DNA from: Caulobacterales bacterium
GTDB lineage: Bacteria; Pseudomonadota; Alphaproteobacteria; Caulobacterales; Caulobacteraceae
Assembly: GCA_017302105.1 (NCBI GenBank)
Contig: JAFLCS010000001.1
Coordinates: 372,001-436,000 of the forward strand
Length of the DNA: 64,000 bases
Direction: 5' to 3'
The notes under the pieces were generated by a model that was not told the DNA's origin, made no database searches, and saw only the letters and a list, made by a program, of their open reading frames with translations. The position numbers and the translations under genes are program-made. Of this stretch, positions 9,619 through 17,549 are shown one piece after another (the first letter of the stretch is position 1; every line of letters begins with the position of its first letter).

Positions 9619-10185
9619 TCAAGCGGCAGCTCCCAGTTCGAGAATGAGTTGGTCGGAATAGGCACCGGCGGTCAGGGGATCGCCCCCCGCCGGAATCCGG
9701 ATCGTGATCACGATCTCGCCCCGCCCGGCATTGGCAAACGCCACCGTCAAGGCACCCTCATCACTTGAAATCGTTTGGGTCTGCCCCCCCCAGTCGATGC
9801 TGATGGTGTAGGGCAGGTCGTTGCGGAAAGGCCCGCCTTCTCCCCGGTCGCTGTTGGCGAGCCCCCCGTTCAGGCTGGACAGCCTGAGAATATTGGACTG
9901 GTTGCAGGTCGCCGGCAGGGTCAAAACGATTTCGGCCCCCGTTGGCAGGCCGTTTTCGTCGACGAGATCATTGATCACGACACTTGCCCGGCCGGGCCCC
10001 AGATCGGTGACGGTCGCATTGCCGATGAAGGTCGCCTCGGCCGCGGCCATCAGGCACCCGGCCGCGACGGTGCCTTCCAGGATGATCTGGTCACGTTCCT
10101 GCGTCATCCCGGCTCTGGCAAGCGAGGGACTTGCCGCCGCCAGGAGTCCGACGAGGAGAAGAAGTGGGGCGGCACGGTTGAACAT
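9619..10185 (-). CDS. SCPU-type pilus subunit
   Basis: Protein of 188 residues from the ATG at 10185, with GGAGGTG upstream and a TGATG overlap with the previous gene. Signal peptide ends at ARAG. The mature chain shows the SCPU layout: C near AAGCLMAAAEA, TLPATCNQSNILRLSSLNGGL in the middle, and a final AGAYSDQLILELGAA strand. Coupled translation with its neighbours suggests matched dosage with them. Confidence 0.75.
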   Translation of the reverse strand: MFNRAAPLLLLVGLLAAASPSLARAGMTQERDQIILEGTVAAGCLMAAAEATFIGNATVTDLGPGRASVVINDLVDENGLPTGAEIVLTLPATCNQSNILRLSSLNGGLANSDRGEGGPFRNDLPYTISIDWGGQTQTISSDEGALTVAFANAGRGEIVITIRIPAGGDPLTAGAYSDQLILELGAAA

Positions 10186-10772
10186 CACTGCACCTCCAAC
10201 GTGACGCGAAGGACATCCGAATAGTCGCCGGCGACCAGGGGCACGCCGAAGCCCGCATTGGTTTCACCGGCCTGAATTTCGAACTGGAGCAGCATTTCGC
10301 CCGTGGCCGGATGTCCGACGAGCGCCTCCATCCGGTGAACCTGGCGGGTCTGGGCCTGGGCGTCGAAGCTGGATTCCTCTGCGGCCCAAAACAGGACGGC
10401 GCGATAGGGTACGGCATCGGCAATCCCCAGAGGGACTGTCGCACCGCCGACGCGCCAGAGGCCGTCGCCGTCGCTGGAAATCTCTACCCGGTGCAGGCTG
10501 GTGCACATGGCCTGCATGGAGACGGTGATGCGCGCGCCTCGGGTGCTGAGGGTGGTCGCATCAGCAAGATCGGTGATGGAGAACACCGACCCAGACGGAT
10601 TGTTGAAGTTCTCTATGGCACCCACACCCAGCTCGGGTGTTCCAAGGGTGCACATCTGATCCGCCTGACCAGAAACCGTGACGGAATGCTGCTGCGCCAT
10701 CGCCGGCACCGTCGAGACCGCCAAGGCGAAGGTCGCTGCGCATAGACCGGATATGGCGAGAAAGGACCGCAT
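10185..10772 (-). CDS. SCPU-type pilus subunit
   Basis: Protein of 195 residues. The ATG at 10772 is chosen because the signal peptide MRSFLAISGLCAATFALA begins there and it lies next to the previous stop (10775); upstream sequence in the longer frame has no features. Cys in QADQMCTLGTPELG and AMCTSLHRVEISSDGDGL form the SCPU pair. The C-terminus AGDYSDVLRVTLEVQ is the usual terminal strand. Confidence 0.72.
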   Translation of the reverse strand: MRSFLAISGLCAATFALAVSTVPAMAQQHSVTVSGQADQMCTLGTPELGVGAIENFNNPSGSVFSITDLADATTLSTRGARITVSMQAMCTSLHRVEISSDGDGLWRVGGATVPLGIADAVPYRAVLFWAAEESSFDAQAQTRQVHRMEALVGHPATGEMLLQFEIQAGETNAGFGVPLVAGDYSDVLRVTLEVQ

Positions 10773-10774
10773 AC

Positions 10775-11341
10775 CTACTGCACCGTGATTCCGATGATGA
10801 TCGTGCCGGAATAGGATCCAGCTTCCACGACCGCCGAGGCGTTGGCACCGGTGCCGGCGGCATTCAACGTCTCCAGCCGCGATATGGACAGGTGCAGGGT
10901 CGATGCCGCGTGGGCGGCAGGCGCCAGTGCCGTCTTGGCGGAGTCCCCTACAACAGGTCGATCGACCAGAACTGTGGGCCACCCGGTCAGGGTCGCGTCA
11001 TATGTGATCAGCCGTGCGAATCCGGCGGGTGTCGTATAGCCGGGGGTCACGTCCAGGCCGAGGGGCGACGCGTCGAGCGACAGGGTGCTGGGCGTATTGC
11101 AATAGGCGACGTCAATCGTCGTCGTGAGGGACGGCGCGCCACTTGCCAGGGCGGCCGAAAGTCGTCCGTCCGGGCCCGTCAGATCGCCCAGATCGAGTTC
11201 CGTCGCCGACGGGCTTCCCAGCACGCAGGACTGGGTCACATGGGCGTCGATCTGGATGTCGGCGGTCTGGGCCAGGGCGGCACCTGAACCTGCCAGGAGC
11301 AATGCCGCTACCGGGGCCGGGGCCAGAAGGAGGGGTCTCAT
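10775..11341 (-). CDS. SCPU-type pilus subunit
   Basis: Protein of 188 residues from the ATG at 11341; GAAGGAGA lies upstream and a GTG at 11362 is a weaker option. Signal peptide MRPLLLAPAPVAALLLAG ends at ALAQT. Pattern: THVTQSCVLGSPSATELDLG, then VAYCNTPSTLSLDASPLGL, and terminal EAGSYSGTIIIGITVQ. It resembles the next three upstream genes (CN followed by a strand and PL), pointing to tandem duplication. Confidence 0.72.
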   Translation of the reverse strand: MRPLLLAPAPVAALLLAGSGAALAQTADIQIDAHVTQSCVLGSPSATELDLGDLTGPDGRLSAALASGAPSLTTTIDVAYCNTPSTLSLDASPLGLDVTPGYTTPAGFARLITYDATLTGWPTVLVDRPVVGDSAKTALAPAAHAASTLHLSISRLETLNAAGTGANASAVVEAGSYSGTIIIGITVQ

Positions 11342-11358
11342 GGGTCCGCGTCTCCTTC

Positions 11359-11889
11359 TCACGCGACCGGCGCGATTGTGAGGGTGACGGCCGCCTCATA
11401 GGTGGCGGCGACGGGGCGCCTGTTGTTCGCGGTGATGGGCGCTGACACCGTGACGGTCAGGGTGCCGATATTGGCCTCGCTGGTCGTCGTCTGCGCGGGA
11501 GATTCGGTGGCGCTCAGAACCTCGAGGCTCACATCGTCCCAGGCCAGCGCTGCGGTGTAGTCCACGCGGTCGGTAAAGGACGCAACATCAGATACGGTGA
11601 CCGGTGCCGACGGGCGCAACGGCGACGCCGTCAGCGTGATCTCGGCCCGCGCGTTGCAGTAATAGCCGGTGAGACTGTAGGAGGTTGTTCCGGAAAAGTC
11701 GGAGGACAGCTGGCCCGTCGGTCCGACGAGGGAGTCCAGGGCCAGGGACGATGGCGATCCTGGCTCCAGCGATGCGCAATACGGGGCTACGGTCGTTTGG
11801 ATGTTGGCAGATGCCGCACTTTGGGCTGAGGCCGCCCCTGCGGTCACGCAGAATCCCGCCGCCACAAGACAAAGAAGGTCGGTTCTCAC
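11359..11889 (-). CDS. SCPU-type pilus subunit
   Basis: Protein of 176 residues from the GTG at 11889, which has AGGAGG eight bases upstream; the frame is open far upstream without coding signs. Signal peptide MRTDLLCLVAAGFCVTAGAASA. The SCPU features are VAPYCASLEPGSPSSLALDSL, GYYCNARAEITLTASPL, and the closing strand AATYEAAVTLTIAPVA. The stop overlaps the next gene's leader, consistent with a compact operon. Confidence 0.72.
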   Translation of the reverse strand: MRTDLLCLVAAGFCVTAGAASAQSAASANIQTTVAPYCASLEPGSPSSLALDSLVGPTGQLSSDFSGTTSYSLTGYYCNARAEITLTASPLRPSAPVTVSDVASFTDRVDYTAALAWDDVSLEVLSATESPAQTTTSEANIGTLTVTVSAPITANNRRPVAATYEAAVTLTIAPVA

Positions 11890-11941
11890 GCCCGCCTCCT
11901 GGGCCAGATTTCTGACCGGCTGCCGGGGTGTCTGGCGATGA

Positions 11942-12559
11942 TCACGCGCGCACCTCCAGCTGGATGACGATGATGTCGCTGTAAGACCCCAGACGGGGCG
12001 CATCGGCGTCCGGTGCATCCCAGCGAACGCGAATGGTCCCCGACTGGTCGATGGCGATCGCGTCCTGCGACGACCAGCCGCGATCCGTCGCCGCCGGGCC
12101 GAAACCACAGGCCGCCGATCCGTCCTCGCTGAGCATCGTCGAGGCGCACCACCCGAGATTCTGACGACCGGAATCCGTTCCGACCTCGACACCGACCTCG
12201 TACGGCGTCGCTTCCGCAACTCCGGGGGTCGGGTCAGTACTCGCAAAGGCCCCGTGGCGCGAGCGGACACGCAAGGTGAAGGGCGTGTTGCAGTCGATCC
12301 TGAAGGCGGACTGAATGGCTCCGGCGCGATTGAAATCCAGGCGACCGCCGAACACGGGTGGTGTCACCAGGTCGCAACGGGGAGCCACTTCACCGCGAAG
12401 GTCAATGTGCAATTCCGTCGGCTCCCCGAGCGGGGCGTCGCCGGCTGTGTAGCCACCACCGAGCGCGGCCAGTGGGTCGGCCGCCAAAGCGGAACCGGCC
12501 CAGCTGACCGCAGTTGCGGTCACCAGACAGGCGATCAGCTTGTTGAAGGGTCGAGGCAT
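11942..12559 (-). CDS. SCPU-type pilus subunit
   Basis: Protein of 205 residues from the ATG at 12559, where a clean signal peptide starts (MPRPFNKLIACLVTATAV, cleaving after ALA). A start at 12601 cannot be excluded; neither has a strong ribosome site. The chain has Cys in EVAPRCDLVTPPVFGG and FRIDCNTPFTLRVRSRHG plus an additional cysteine pair (LGWCASTM and AACGFG) not seen in the neighbours. It ends LGSYSDIIVIQLEVRA, a typical donor strand. Confidence 0.7.
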   Translation of the reverse strand: MPRPFNKLIACLVTATAVSWAGSALAADPLAALGGGYTAGDAPLGEPTELHIDLRGEVAPRCDLVTPPVFGGRLDFNRAGAIQSAFRIDCNTPFTLRVRSRHGAFASTDPTPGVAEATPYEVGVEVGTDSGRQNLGWCASTMLSEDGSAACGFGPAATDRGWSSQDAIAIDQSGTIRVRWDAPDADAPRLGSYSDIIVIQLEVRA

Positions 12560-12639
12560 GGGTCGGGCGTGCCGTTCTCGGTGAAGCGCAGAAAGAGGCA
12601 TGGCCCGGGAGCGGCGCTGCCGCTCCCGGGCCGACGCGC

Positions 12640-13245
12640 CTAGGAGGTGGTCGCCGTGATCGTGATCACGGAGGTGTAGGCCCCCGCGACCGGACGGTAA
12701 TAGCCACCCGCCGCACCGCGGCCTTCGGGCAGGACGGTGATCGAATCGAGGCCGCCGTAGCGACCGGTTCCCGTTTCAAAGGCCCGCCCAATGGTGCCGG
12801 AGATGACTTCGGGAGCAGCGCCGCCCTGGGCCGTGATCACGAAATCCTCCGCTCGGCCGGTGTAGTGGGCGGCGTCGGTCTGAACCGACACATCGAAGCT
12901 GTTGCGGAACGAGCCGGTGTCGGTCGTGCTGTTGGTCGTCGACAGCGGCTGGACCGAGATTGAAACATCGGCCGCCGCGTTGCACCACAGGTTACCGAAG
13001 CTGACGTTCGTCAGGTTGATCGCCGTGAGGAACTGGCCGTTGCCGTCGGCCAGGGAGCCGATGTCGATCGGGCCGGAGTACTGGGTCCAGCCGGCAGCGG
13101 TCCCGGGGCCTCCGATGTGGTTTCCAACGCCACAGGCCGGTGCGACGGTCGAGCTCAGTGTGACTGAGTTGCTCGCCGTTGACTGGGCGAAAGCCGGAGC
13201 CGCCAACAGCGTCAGGGCTGAAGCGGCGAGAATAAGAGTACGCAT
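12640..13245 (-). CDS. SCPU-type pilus subunit, major-subunit-like
   Basis: Protein of 201 residues from the ATG at 13245, preceded by GGAGACGACA. Signal peptide MRTLILAASALTLLAAPAFA. The segment FGNLWCNAAADVSISVQPL is almost the same as in the gene just upstream (FGNIWCNATGNSIAIALTAL), so the two are close paralogues. Low in charged residues and rich in Thr, Ser and Gly, as in structural pilins. Confidence 0.75.
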   Translation of the reverse strand: MRTLILAASALTLLAAPAFAQSTASNSVTLSSTVAPACGVGNHIGGPGTAAGWTQYSGPIDIGSLADGNGQFLTAINLTNVSFGNLWCNAAADVSISVQPLSTTNSTTDTGSFRNSFDVSVQTDAAHYTGRAEDFVITAQGGAAPEVISGTIGRAFETGTGRYGGLDSITVLPEGRGAAGGYYRPVAGAYTSVITITATTS

Positions 13246-13288
13246 TGTCGTCTCCAGTTAGAGGTGGGCCCGACGGGTCCCGGTGGAC

Positions 13289-13305
13289 GACCGGTCGGAC
13301 CGGTC
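13289..13305. repeat. Two palindromic GACCGGTC octamers in tandem
   Basis: GACCGGTC occurs at 13289-13296 and again at 13298-13305, separated by one G, in the 110-base gap between the first and second pilin genes of the locus. The tract can fold on itself. It may be an operator, a processing or attenuating hairpin that separates expression of the first subunit from the rest, or chance. Confidence 0.35.
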
Positions 13306-13355
13306 AGAAAATCGGGCTTCAGGAACATCCGTCGGCCCGAAAGGGTGTGCCGGCC

Positions 13356-13883
13356 TCATGTGCCGGGGGTGACTGTGACCAGGATCGCGCCCTCATAGGC
13401 ACCGGCGATCGGCCGGTGGGCAGGGTCCGCAATCGTGGTGATGGTGTAGTCGTCGAAGACCCCGGTTCCGGTCTCGAAGGCCGGGAGGCCTGAAATCACG
13501 AGCGGCGTCGAGGCGGCTGAACTCGCCGTCAGCCCAACGAAGCTGGGGTTGGTCGAGGTCACCTCGAACTGGACCACATTGGTGAAGGTGGCGTCTGCCG
13601 AGCCGTTTGGCGTCGTCAGGGCGGTCAGTGCGATCGCGATCGAATTTCCGGTAGCGTTGCACCAGATGTTGCCGAAGTCCTGATTGGACACCTGGCCGGC
13701 GACCTGGCCCGTGGCACTGACGGCGATCTCCCCCAGGGTGACGGCCTGTGATGGATTGGCGATGCCGCAGGCCGGCGTGACCGACGCCTGAACAATGATG
13801 TTGGATTGGGCCGACTGTGCATGAGCCGCCGCTGCCGCCAGGGTCGCGATGGGCGCTAACAGCATCAAGGCCCCCTTACGCAT
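13356..13883 (-). CDS. SCPU-type pilus subunit, first gene of the array
   Basis: Protein of 175 residues from the ATG at 13883; the longer frame to 13991 precedes the signal peptide MRKGALMLLAPIATLAAAA (cleaving after AHA). Features: VTPACGIANPSQAVTLGEI, FGNIWCNATGNSIAIALTAL and terminal AGAYEGAILVTVTPGT. It is the promoter-proximal subunit, so the most likely major pilin. The gap to the next gene (110 bases) is the largest between array members and contains the GACCGGTC repeat. Confidence 0.75.
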   Translation of the reverse strand: MRKGALMLLAPIATLAAAAAHAQSAQSNIIVQASVTPACGIANPSQAVTLGEIAVSATGQVAGQVSNQDFGNIWCNATGNSIAIALTALTTPNGSADATFTNVVQFEVTSTNPSFVGLTASSAASTPLVISGLPAFETGTGVFDDYTITTIADPAHRPIAGAYEGAILVTVTPGT

Positions 13884-14284
13884 CAACACGCCCTGCACTC
13901 CTGACCCGAAGGCCACCCTTGCTATGCCCGCAGGCAGAGGTTCCGTGACCACATGGACACGGAGACTCGATCGCTCGGCAGGGTCTCCCACCGGGCCTGG
14001 AAACCGGCCTGAGCCGGATCTTCGGAAAGTTTGAGAGATGCGGTCGCCCGCAGCCTCCCCCCAAGAAAGAAAGCTAATGCTTCCTTAACGTCACCGTATG
14101 CCAACCAGTGTTCACTGGGCATCCCCAGTGTTGAGTAGGGTTGGCGAATTCATCCATGGATTGAGTCAATTGGGTCGTCGGGATCGTCCCTGAATCCGTC
14201 CGGCAACGGCGATTCGCCATCCAGACAGGCCCCGTCGTGCCGCTCCTGGAGGGGGAAATACGGGGGGGGGCCCTCGGGGCGAAT
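13884..14284. promoter_or_regulatory. Probable promoter region of the pilus locus
   Basis: This 401-base non-coding stretch separates the LuxR-type gene from the first pilin, both on the minus strand. It contains the CCAGTG-type repeat set at 14105-14132 and an A/T-richer tract (about 14070-14100, reading GCTAATGCTTCCTTAACG). I place the pilus promoter here by position; no exact -35/-10 can be defended. Confidence 0.45.
14105..14132. promoter_or_regulatory. Candidate operator: direct and inverted CCAGTG half-sites
   Basis: CCAGTGTT occurs at 14105-14112 and 14125-14132, exactly 20 bases apart (two helical turns). Between them CACTGGG (14113-14119) forms inverted repeats with both copies, including the perfect CACTGGG-N4-CCCAGTG. 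This arrangement is typical of dimeric regulator sites. The adjacent LuxR-type protein is the natural candidate to bind, but this is inference. Confidence 0.45.
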
Positions 14285-14878
14285 TCAGCGAATCCGGAAG
14301 GGGCTCACCGCGGAGAACAGCTCCTCCCGGCTCCCCACGCCAAGCTTTACGTAGCTGCGTCTTATATGCGTCCGAACGGTTTCGACCGAAAGCTCGAGCG
14401 CCTCTGCCAGGTTGTCGACGCGCTCGCCGTGCACAAGGCGCTTGATGATGGATGCCTCGGCCGCCGTCAGGCCGAAAATCTTGCTCAGGTCCGCCCACAG
14501 ATATTCGGCCGCGGGCGTCGCGACGAAGAAACTCAGGCCCACGGCTGGAACGAGTCCGGCCGGCACGGTCAGGTCCCCACGGACCAGAATATGGTCTTCA
14601 TTGCCCCTGTAGGCCCAGACGCGCGGCTCGGCCAGGTCGCGCACAAAGGCCTTCAGATCAGGTTCTTGCCGGCTGTCGACGCAGCTAATCCGCCCCCGCA
14701 CCTTCCGAAAATACAACCCAGACGAGATCAGGTCCCGTCCTGCGTTGTTGGCCCAAAGTATTCCCTGATCTCGCGTAACGACCGCTGCGGGCGTCGTTGA
14801 GAATTCACACCACCCAAGAACATAGGCAGCCGACGGCAATATTTCCCCGGCGGGGCCCTTCGGCTGGGCCATACACAC
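14285..14878 (-). CDS. LuxR-type transcriptional regulator with sensory-like N-terminus
   Basis: Protein of 197 residues. The last 60 form a LuxR/FixJ helix-turn-helix (GLTAAEASIIKRLVHGERVD, then LAEALELSVETVRTHIRRSY and KLGVGSREEL). The first 125 residues look like a PAS-type or related sensory fold (VVTRDQGILWANNAGRDLI). It has no receiver aspartate pattern, so it is not a response regulator. Being directly upstream of the pilus locus and on the same strand, it is a likely controller of it. Confidence 0.8.
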   Translation of the reverse strand: MCMAQPKGPAGEILPSAAYVLGWCEFSTTPAAVVTRDQGILWANNAGRDLISSGLYFRKVRGRISCVDSRQEPDLKAFVRDLAEPRVWAYRGNEDHILVRGDLTVPAGLVPAVGLSFFVATPAAEYLWADLSKIFGLTAAEASIIKRLVHGERVDNLAEALELSVETVRTHIRRSYVKLGVGSREELFSAVSPFRIR

Positions 14879-15369
14879 TGCTAACCCCCCGGTTATGCGT
14901 TATGGTTTCGCTTATAGCGTGAATCGTCATGTAGTGCCTCCCCAATATTTGGTACTCGGCGGTGCGGAGGGCGGTCTCAGACGGACGGATACTGGCTGTG
15001 ATCCATTGCCATGGCTAATGCCTGTCAAAAGCACAATCCTGGATAGTCAAGGCGGCAATTTCCGGGCCGCCCATGTGGTTCTACGAGCCGGGCAGCGCGC
15101 GCCCGATCGGGGGCCGCGACAAGGCCTGCGCCGTGACGAACCACCCCTTCGGCACCGCCCGGATAAAAAGCGTCGGTGAACTGTACGATCAGGGGCGGGC
15201 CATCCTGTGTCAGGGGCAATCACTCGCTGGGTGGCTTACGGCTATCCGTGTCTCGTTTCCTGCGAACCGATCATGACGGCCTCGGTCGCGGCACTGGTCG
15301 CCGTTCCGACAATCGAGACAGCACTGAAACCAGACGGAGCTTCGCAAGCGTTTGATTCGTCTAATGACG
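14879..15369. other. Non-coding chromosomal stretch up to the island's left end
   Basis: About 490 bases with no convincing gene. Short frames occur on both strands (for example 15025-15219 minus and 15073-15276 plus), but none has a ribosome site or recognisable family. The part next to 14879 probably holds the promoter of the LuxR-type gene. The stretch ends at the left copy of the tRNA-derived repeat. Confidence 0.4.
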
Positions 15370-15386
15370 ATGGCGCACCCGACACG
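15370..15386. repeat. Left attachment-site repeat (att) of the island
   Basis: Seventeen bases, ATGGCGCACCCGACACG, identical to 31408-31424. They equal the complement of the tRNA-Arg 3' end, but here no tRNA follows (the next bases are CCCCAAACTG rather than ATTCGAACGT). Matches stop on both sides, so the shared core is 17 bp. Confidence 0.82.
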
Positions 15387-15535
15387 CCCCAAACTGACGT
15401 TCGCCAGTGGCCGTCGGAGCCCGCTAGTGTCTTTGAAAAGAAACGCATTTTCTGGCACATTGTCCGCTGAGGTTCCGCCTTGGTCGTCGCAATCCGCGTC
15501 AACTGTTGGGGTGGATGTTTGGGTGAAAGCGTCTC

Positions 15536-16810
15536 ATGGCGAAGCGTGTCTCGGTCGGAAGGTCGGTGAACAGACTGGCCGCTCGGAGAGTAGAAACTGA
15601 GAAGCGGCCCGGTCGCCACAGCGATGGTAACAACCTCTATCTCGTTGTCGATCCAAGCGGCGCTAAGCGATGGGTCTTCATCTATCGCTGGAAACGGCCC
15701 GGTGCGGCGGGACCGGGCAAGCTGCGCGAGATGGGCCTTGGCTCCACCCGGGCCGTGGACCTCAAGGAAGCGCGGGCGCTCGCCTCGGCGGCGCTCAAGG
15801 CGCTAGCGGCCGGCGAGGATCCGATCGGAGCGCGTAGGGCGCTGCGTGAGCGGCCGACTTTCGGTGAGGTCGCCGATGGTTGGCTCAAGGACAACGCCGG
15901 CGGTGTCCGTTCCAACAAGAGTCTCGCGCGGCGAAAACGCGCTCTAGAGGTTTACGCCGCTCCCCTGCGGCCTATCCGGGTCGACAATGTCTCGACGGAG
16001 GATGTCCTGGCCGTGCTCAAGCCGATTTGGGTGAGTAAGGCCGAAACCGCCAAGATGGCGCGCGGCTACATCGAGCGGGTGCTGAATGCGGCCAAGGCTC
16101 AGGGCTGGCGCTCCGGCGAGAACCCGGCGCGCTGGAATGGTCATCTCGATCATCTGCTGGCGCGCACCCCACGCCTCCAGCGGGGCCATCACAAGGCGAT
16201 GGCCTATGCGGACATCCCTGCGCTGATGAAAAATCTTGCCGGGCGCGACGCGACGGCCGCGAAGGCGCTGATGTACCTGATCCTGACGGCCGGCCGCTCA
16301 GGTGAGATTCGTGAGGCCGACTGGAGCGAGATCGACTTTAAGGCGAAGGTTTGGACGATCCCTGGTTCTCGTATGAAGGCAGGGCATGAGCACCGTGTGC
16401 CCCTGTCTGATCAGGCCGTGGCGATCCTCCACGCGCTCCAGCCCGCAACCGATACTGAGGCCGGGTTGATCTTCCCAGGGCAGAAGCTGGGACGCCCGCT
16501 GTCAGATATGGCGTTCAAACAACTTCTCGCTCGGCTGGCCGTGAAGGACTGTACGCCGCACGGGTTCCGTAGCGCGTTCCGCGATTGGGCGGGCGACCAG
16601 ACGAATTACCCGCGCGAGTTGGCAGAACAAGCTTTGGCCCACCGAATTGGCGACCAGGCTGAACAGGCCTACCGGCGCAGCGATGCGCTCGAACGCCGTC
16701 GCGCGATGATGGCGGAGTGGGGGCGTCATTGCATGGGCGGTAAGGCTGCCGCGAACGATGAACTGGGCAGGGATCAATCGGCTGATGCAGTTGTCATCAC
16801 AGCGACGTAG
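15536..16810 (+). CDS. int: Tyrosine recombinase (P4-type integrase)
   Basis: Protein of 424 residues with an N-terminal DUF4102-type arm domain (SDGNNLYLVVDPSGAKRWVF, residues 29-48), a SAM-like core-binding domain near 105-200, and a catalytic domain with the expected residues: Arg254 in TAGRSGEI, Lys281, the box HGFRSAFRDW (His342, Arg345), His369 and the nucleophile Tyr379 in EQAYRRSD. It would cut and join DNA at the tRNA 3' end repeats. It lies just inside the left att copy and reads into the island, the usual place for such integrases. The whole catalytic set is present, so it looks functional. Confidence 0.93.
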   Translation: MAKRVSVGRSVNRLAARRVETEKRPGRHSDGNNLYLVVDPSGAKRWVFIYRWKRPGAAGPGKLREMGLGSTRAVDLKEARALASAALKALAAGEDPIGARRALRERPTFGEVADGWLKDNAGGVRSNKSLARRKRALEVYAAPLRPIRVDNVSTEDVLAVLKPIWVSKAETAKMARGYIERVLNAAKAQGWRSGENPARWNGHLDHLLARTPRLQRGHHKAMAYADIPALMKNLAGRDATAAKALMYLILTAGRSGEIREADWSEIDFKAKVWTIPGSRMKAGHEHRVPLSDQAVAILHALQPATDTEAGLIFPGQKLGRPLSDMAFKQLLARLAVKDCTPHGFRSAFRDWAGDQTNYPRELAEQALAHRIGDQAEQAYRRSDALERRRAMMAEWGRHCMGGKAAANDELGRDQSADAVVITAT

Positions 16811-17118
16811 CCCTTGATCGTATGCTCGGCGGTGAAGGCGTCATCGACCTCCAGCGCTTGGCCGACCTCTCCCTTCACGTCCCTCAGTTCTGCGAGCGAA
16901 ATCGCGCCGACCTCTGGACCAAGTCCGTAGTCCGCAATGCCATGGCCAGTGTCCAGATCGTCCGGGTCGAGTTCGCTCAGAAGCCAGACCGCGTCGATCC
17001 CCGGGGCGGCGATGCGAACCACGGGACGGAAGTCGATCTCGAAGGCGGTCCCGCGCAGAGTCCCTTGCAGCCGTGCGTTGGTTAGAAGCCTTCGAAGGAG
17101 CGGGAGGGGAATAATCAC
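16774..17118 (-). CDS. DUF2958 domain protein
   Basis: Protein of 114 residues starting with GTG. The core VVRIAAPGIDAVWLLSELDP followed by DLDTGHGIADYGLGPEVGAISLAELRDV matches the DUF2958 family, common on plasmids and integrative elements and of unknown function. Its 3' end overlaps the integrase 3' end by 37 bases in convergent orientation. The ribosome site is weak, so the exact start is uncertain. Confidence 0.7.
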   Translation of the reverse strand: MIIPLPLLRRLLTNARLQGTLRGTAFEIDFRPVVRIAAPGIDAVWLLSELDPDDLDTGHGIADYGLGPEVGAISLAELRDVKGEVGQALEVDDAFTAEHTIKGYVAVMTTASAD

Positions 17119-17166
17119 CCGAACGGTTTCACTGCCGCTGGCCAGAAATGTCTCCTCGGTACCCGG

Positions 17167-17547
17167 TCAGTATGCGCAGGAGTTATTCGGGCCGGAGGGG
17201 ACTATCACCCAGCCGCTCGGGCCTAAGGCGGCGACGAAGAGCCCGCTGCCATCGACGTGCTGAACGAAGGCGTCGGGTGATCTGGGGGAAATGACCCATT
17301 CGACGGCGAGCGCGTATTTGCGGGTGTAGCCGTTCATCTGCTCGGCCGGGCTCACTTCGGCGGACACGAGACAGGTGATCGTGGAGTTGGAGCAGGAAAT
17401 GTCCCCATAGACGGAGATCGAGGGGTCAGCGCACACGGCTTCGAAGGCAGTCAGGATCGCCTCCTCATCCGCGCGGCTCGAGCAAGCCGGCAATAGTGAT
17501 GCGGCCCCAACCATGGCCGCTAGGCCCAGTGTCGGTGACTTCTTCAT
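17167..17547 (-). CDS. Putative lipoprotein
   Basis: Protein of 126 residues from the ATG at 17547, three bases after the stop of the SHOCT gene. The start is set by a lipoprotein signal (MKKSPTLGLAAMVGAASLLPAC with the cysteine near residue 22). The mature part contains further cysteines (AVCADPSISVYGDISCSN, then ITCLVSAEV) and a C-terminal beta-rich segment. No family recognised. It seems to be co-transcribed with the membrane protein upstream. Confidence 0.6.
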   Translation of the reverse strand: MKKSPTLGLAAMVGAASLLPACSSRADEEAILTAFEAVCADPSISVYGDISCSNSTITCLVSAEVSPAEQMNGYTRKYALAVEWVISPRSPDAFVQHVDGSGLFVAALGPSGWVIVPSGPNNSCAY

Positions 17548-17549
17548 CT

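Noticed and set aside
15025-15276. Short frames on both strands left of the island
   Set aside because: No ribosome site, no family signature and mutual overlap; treated as non-coding.
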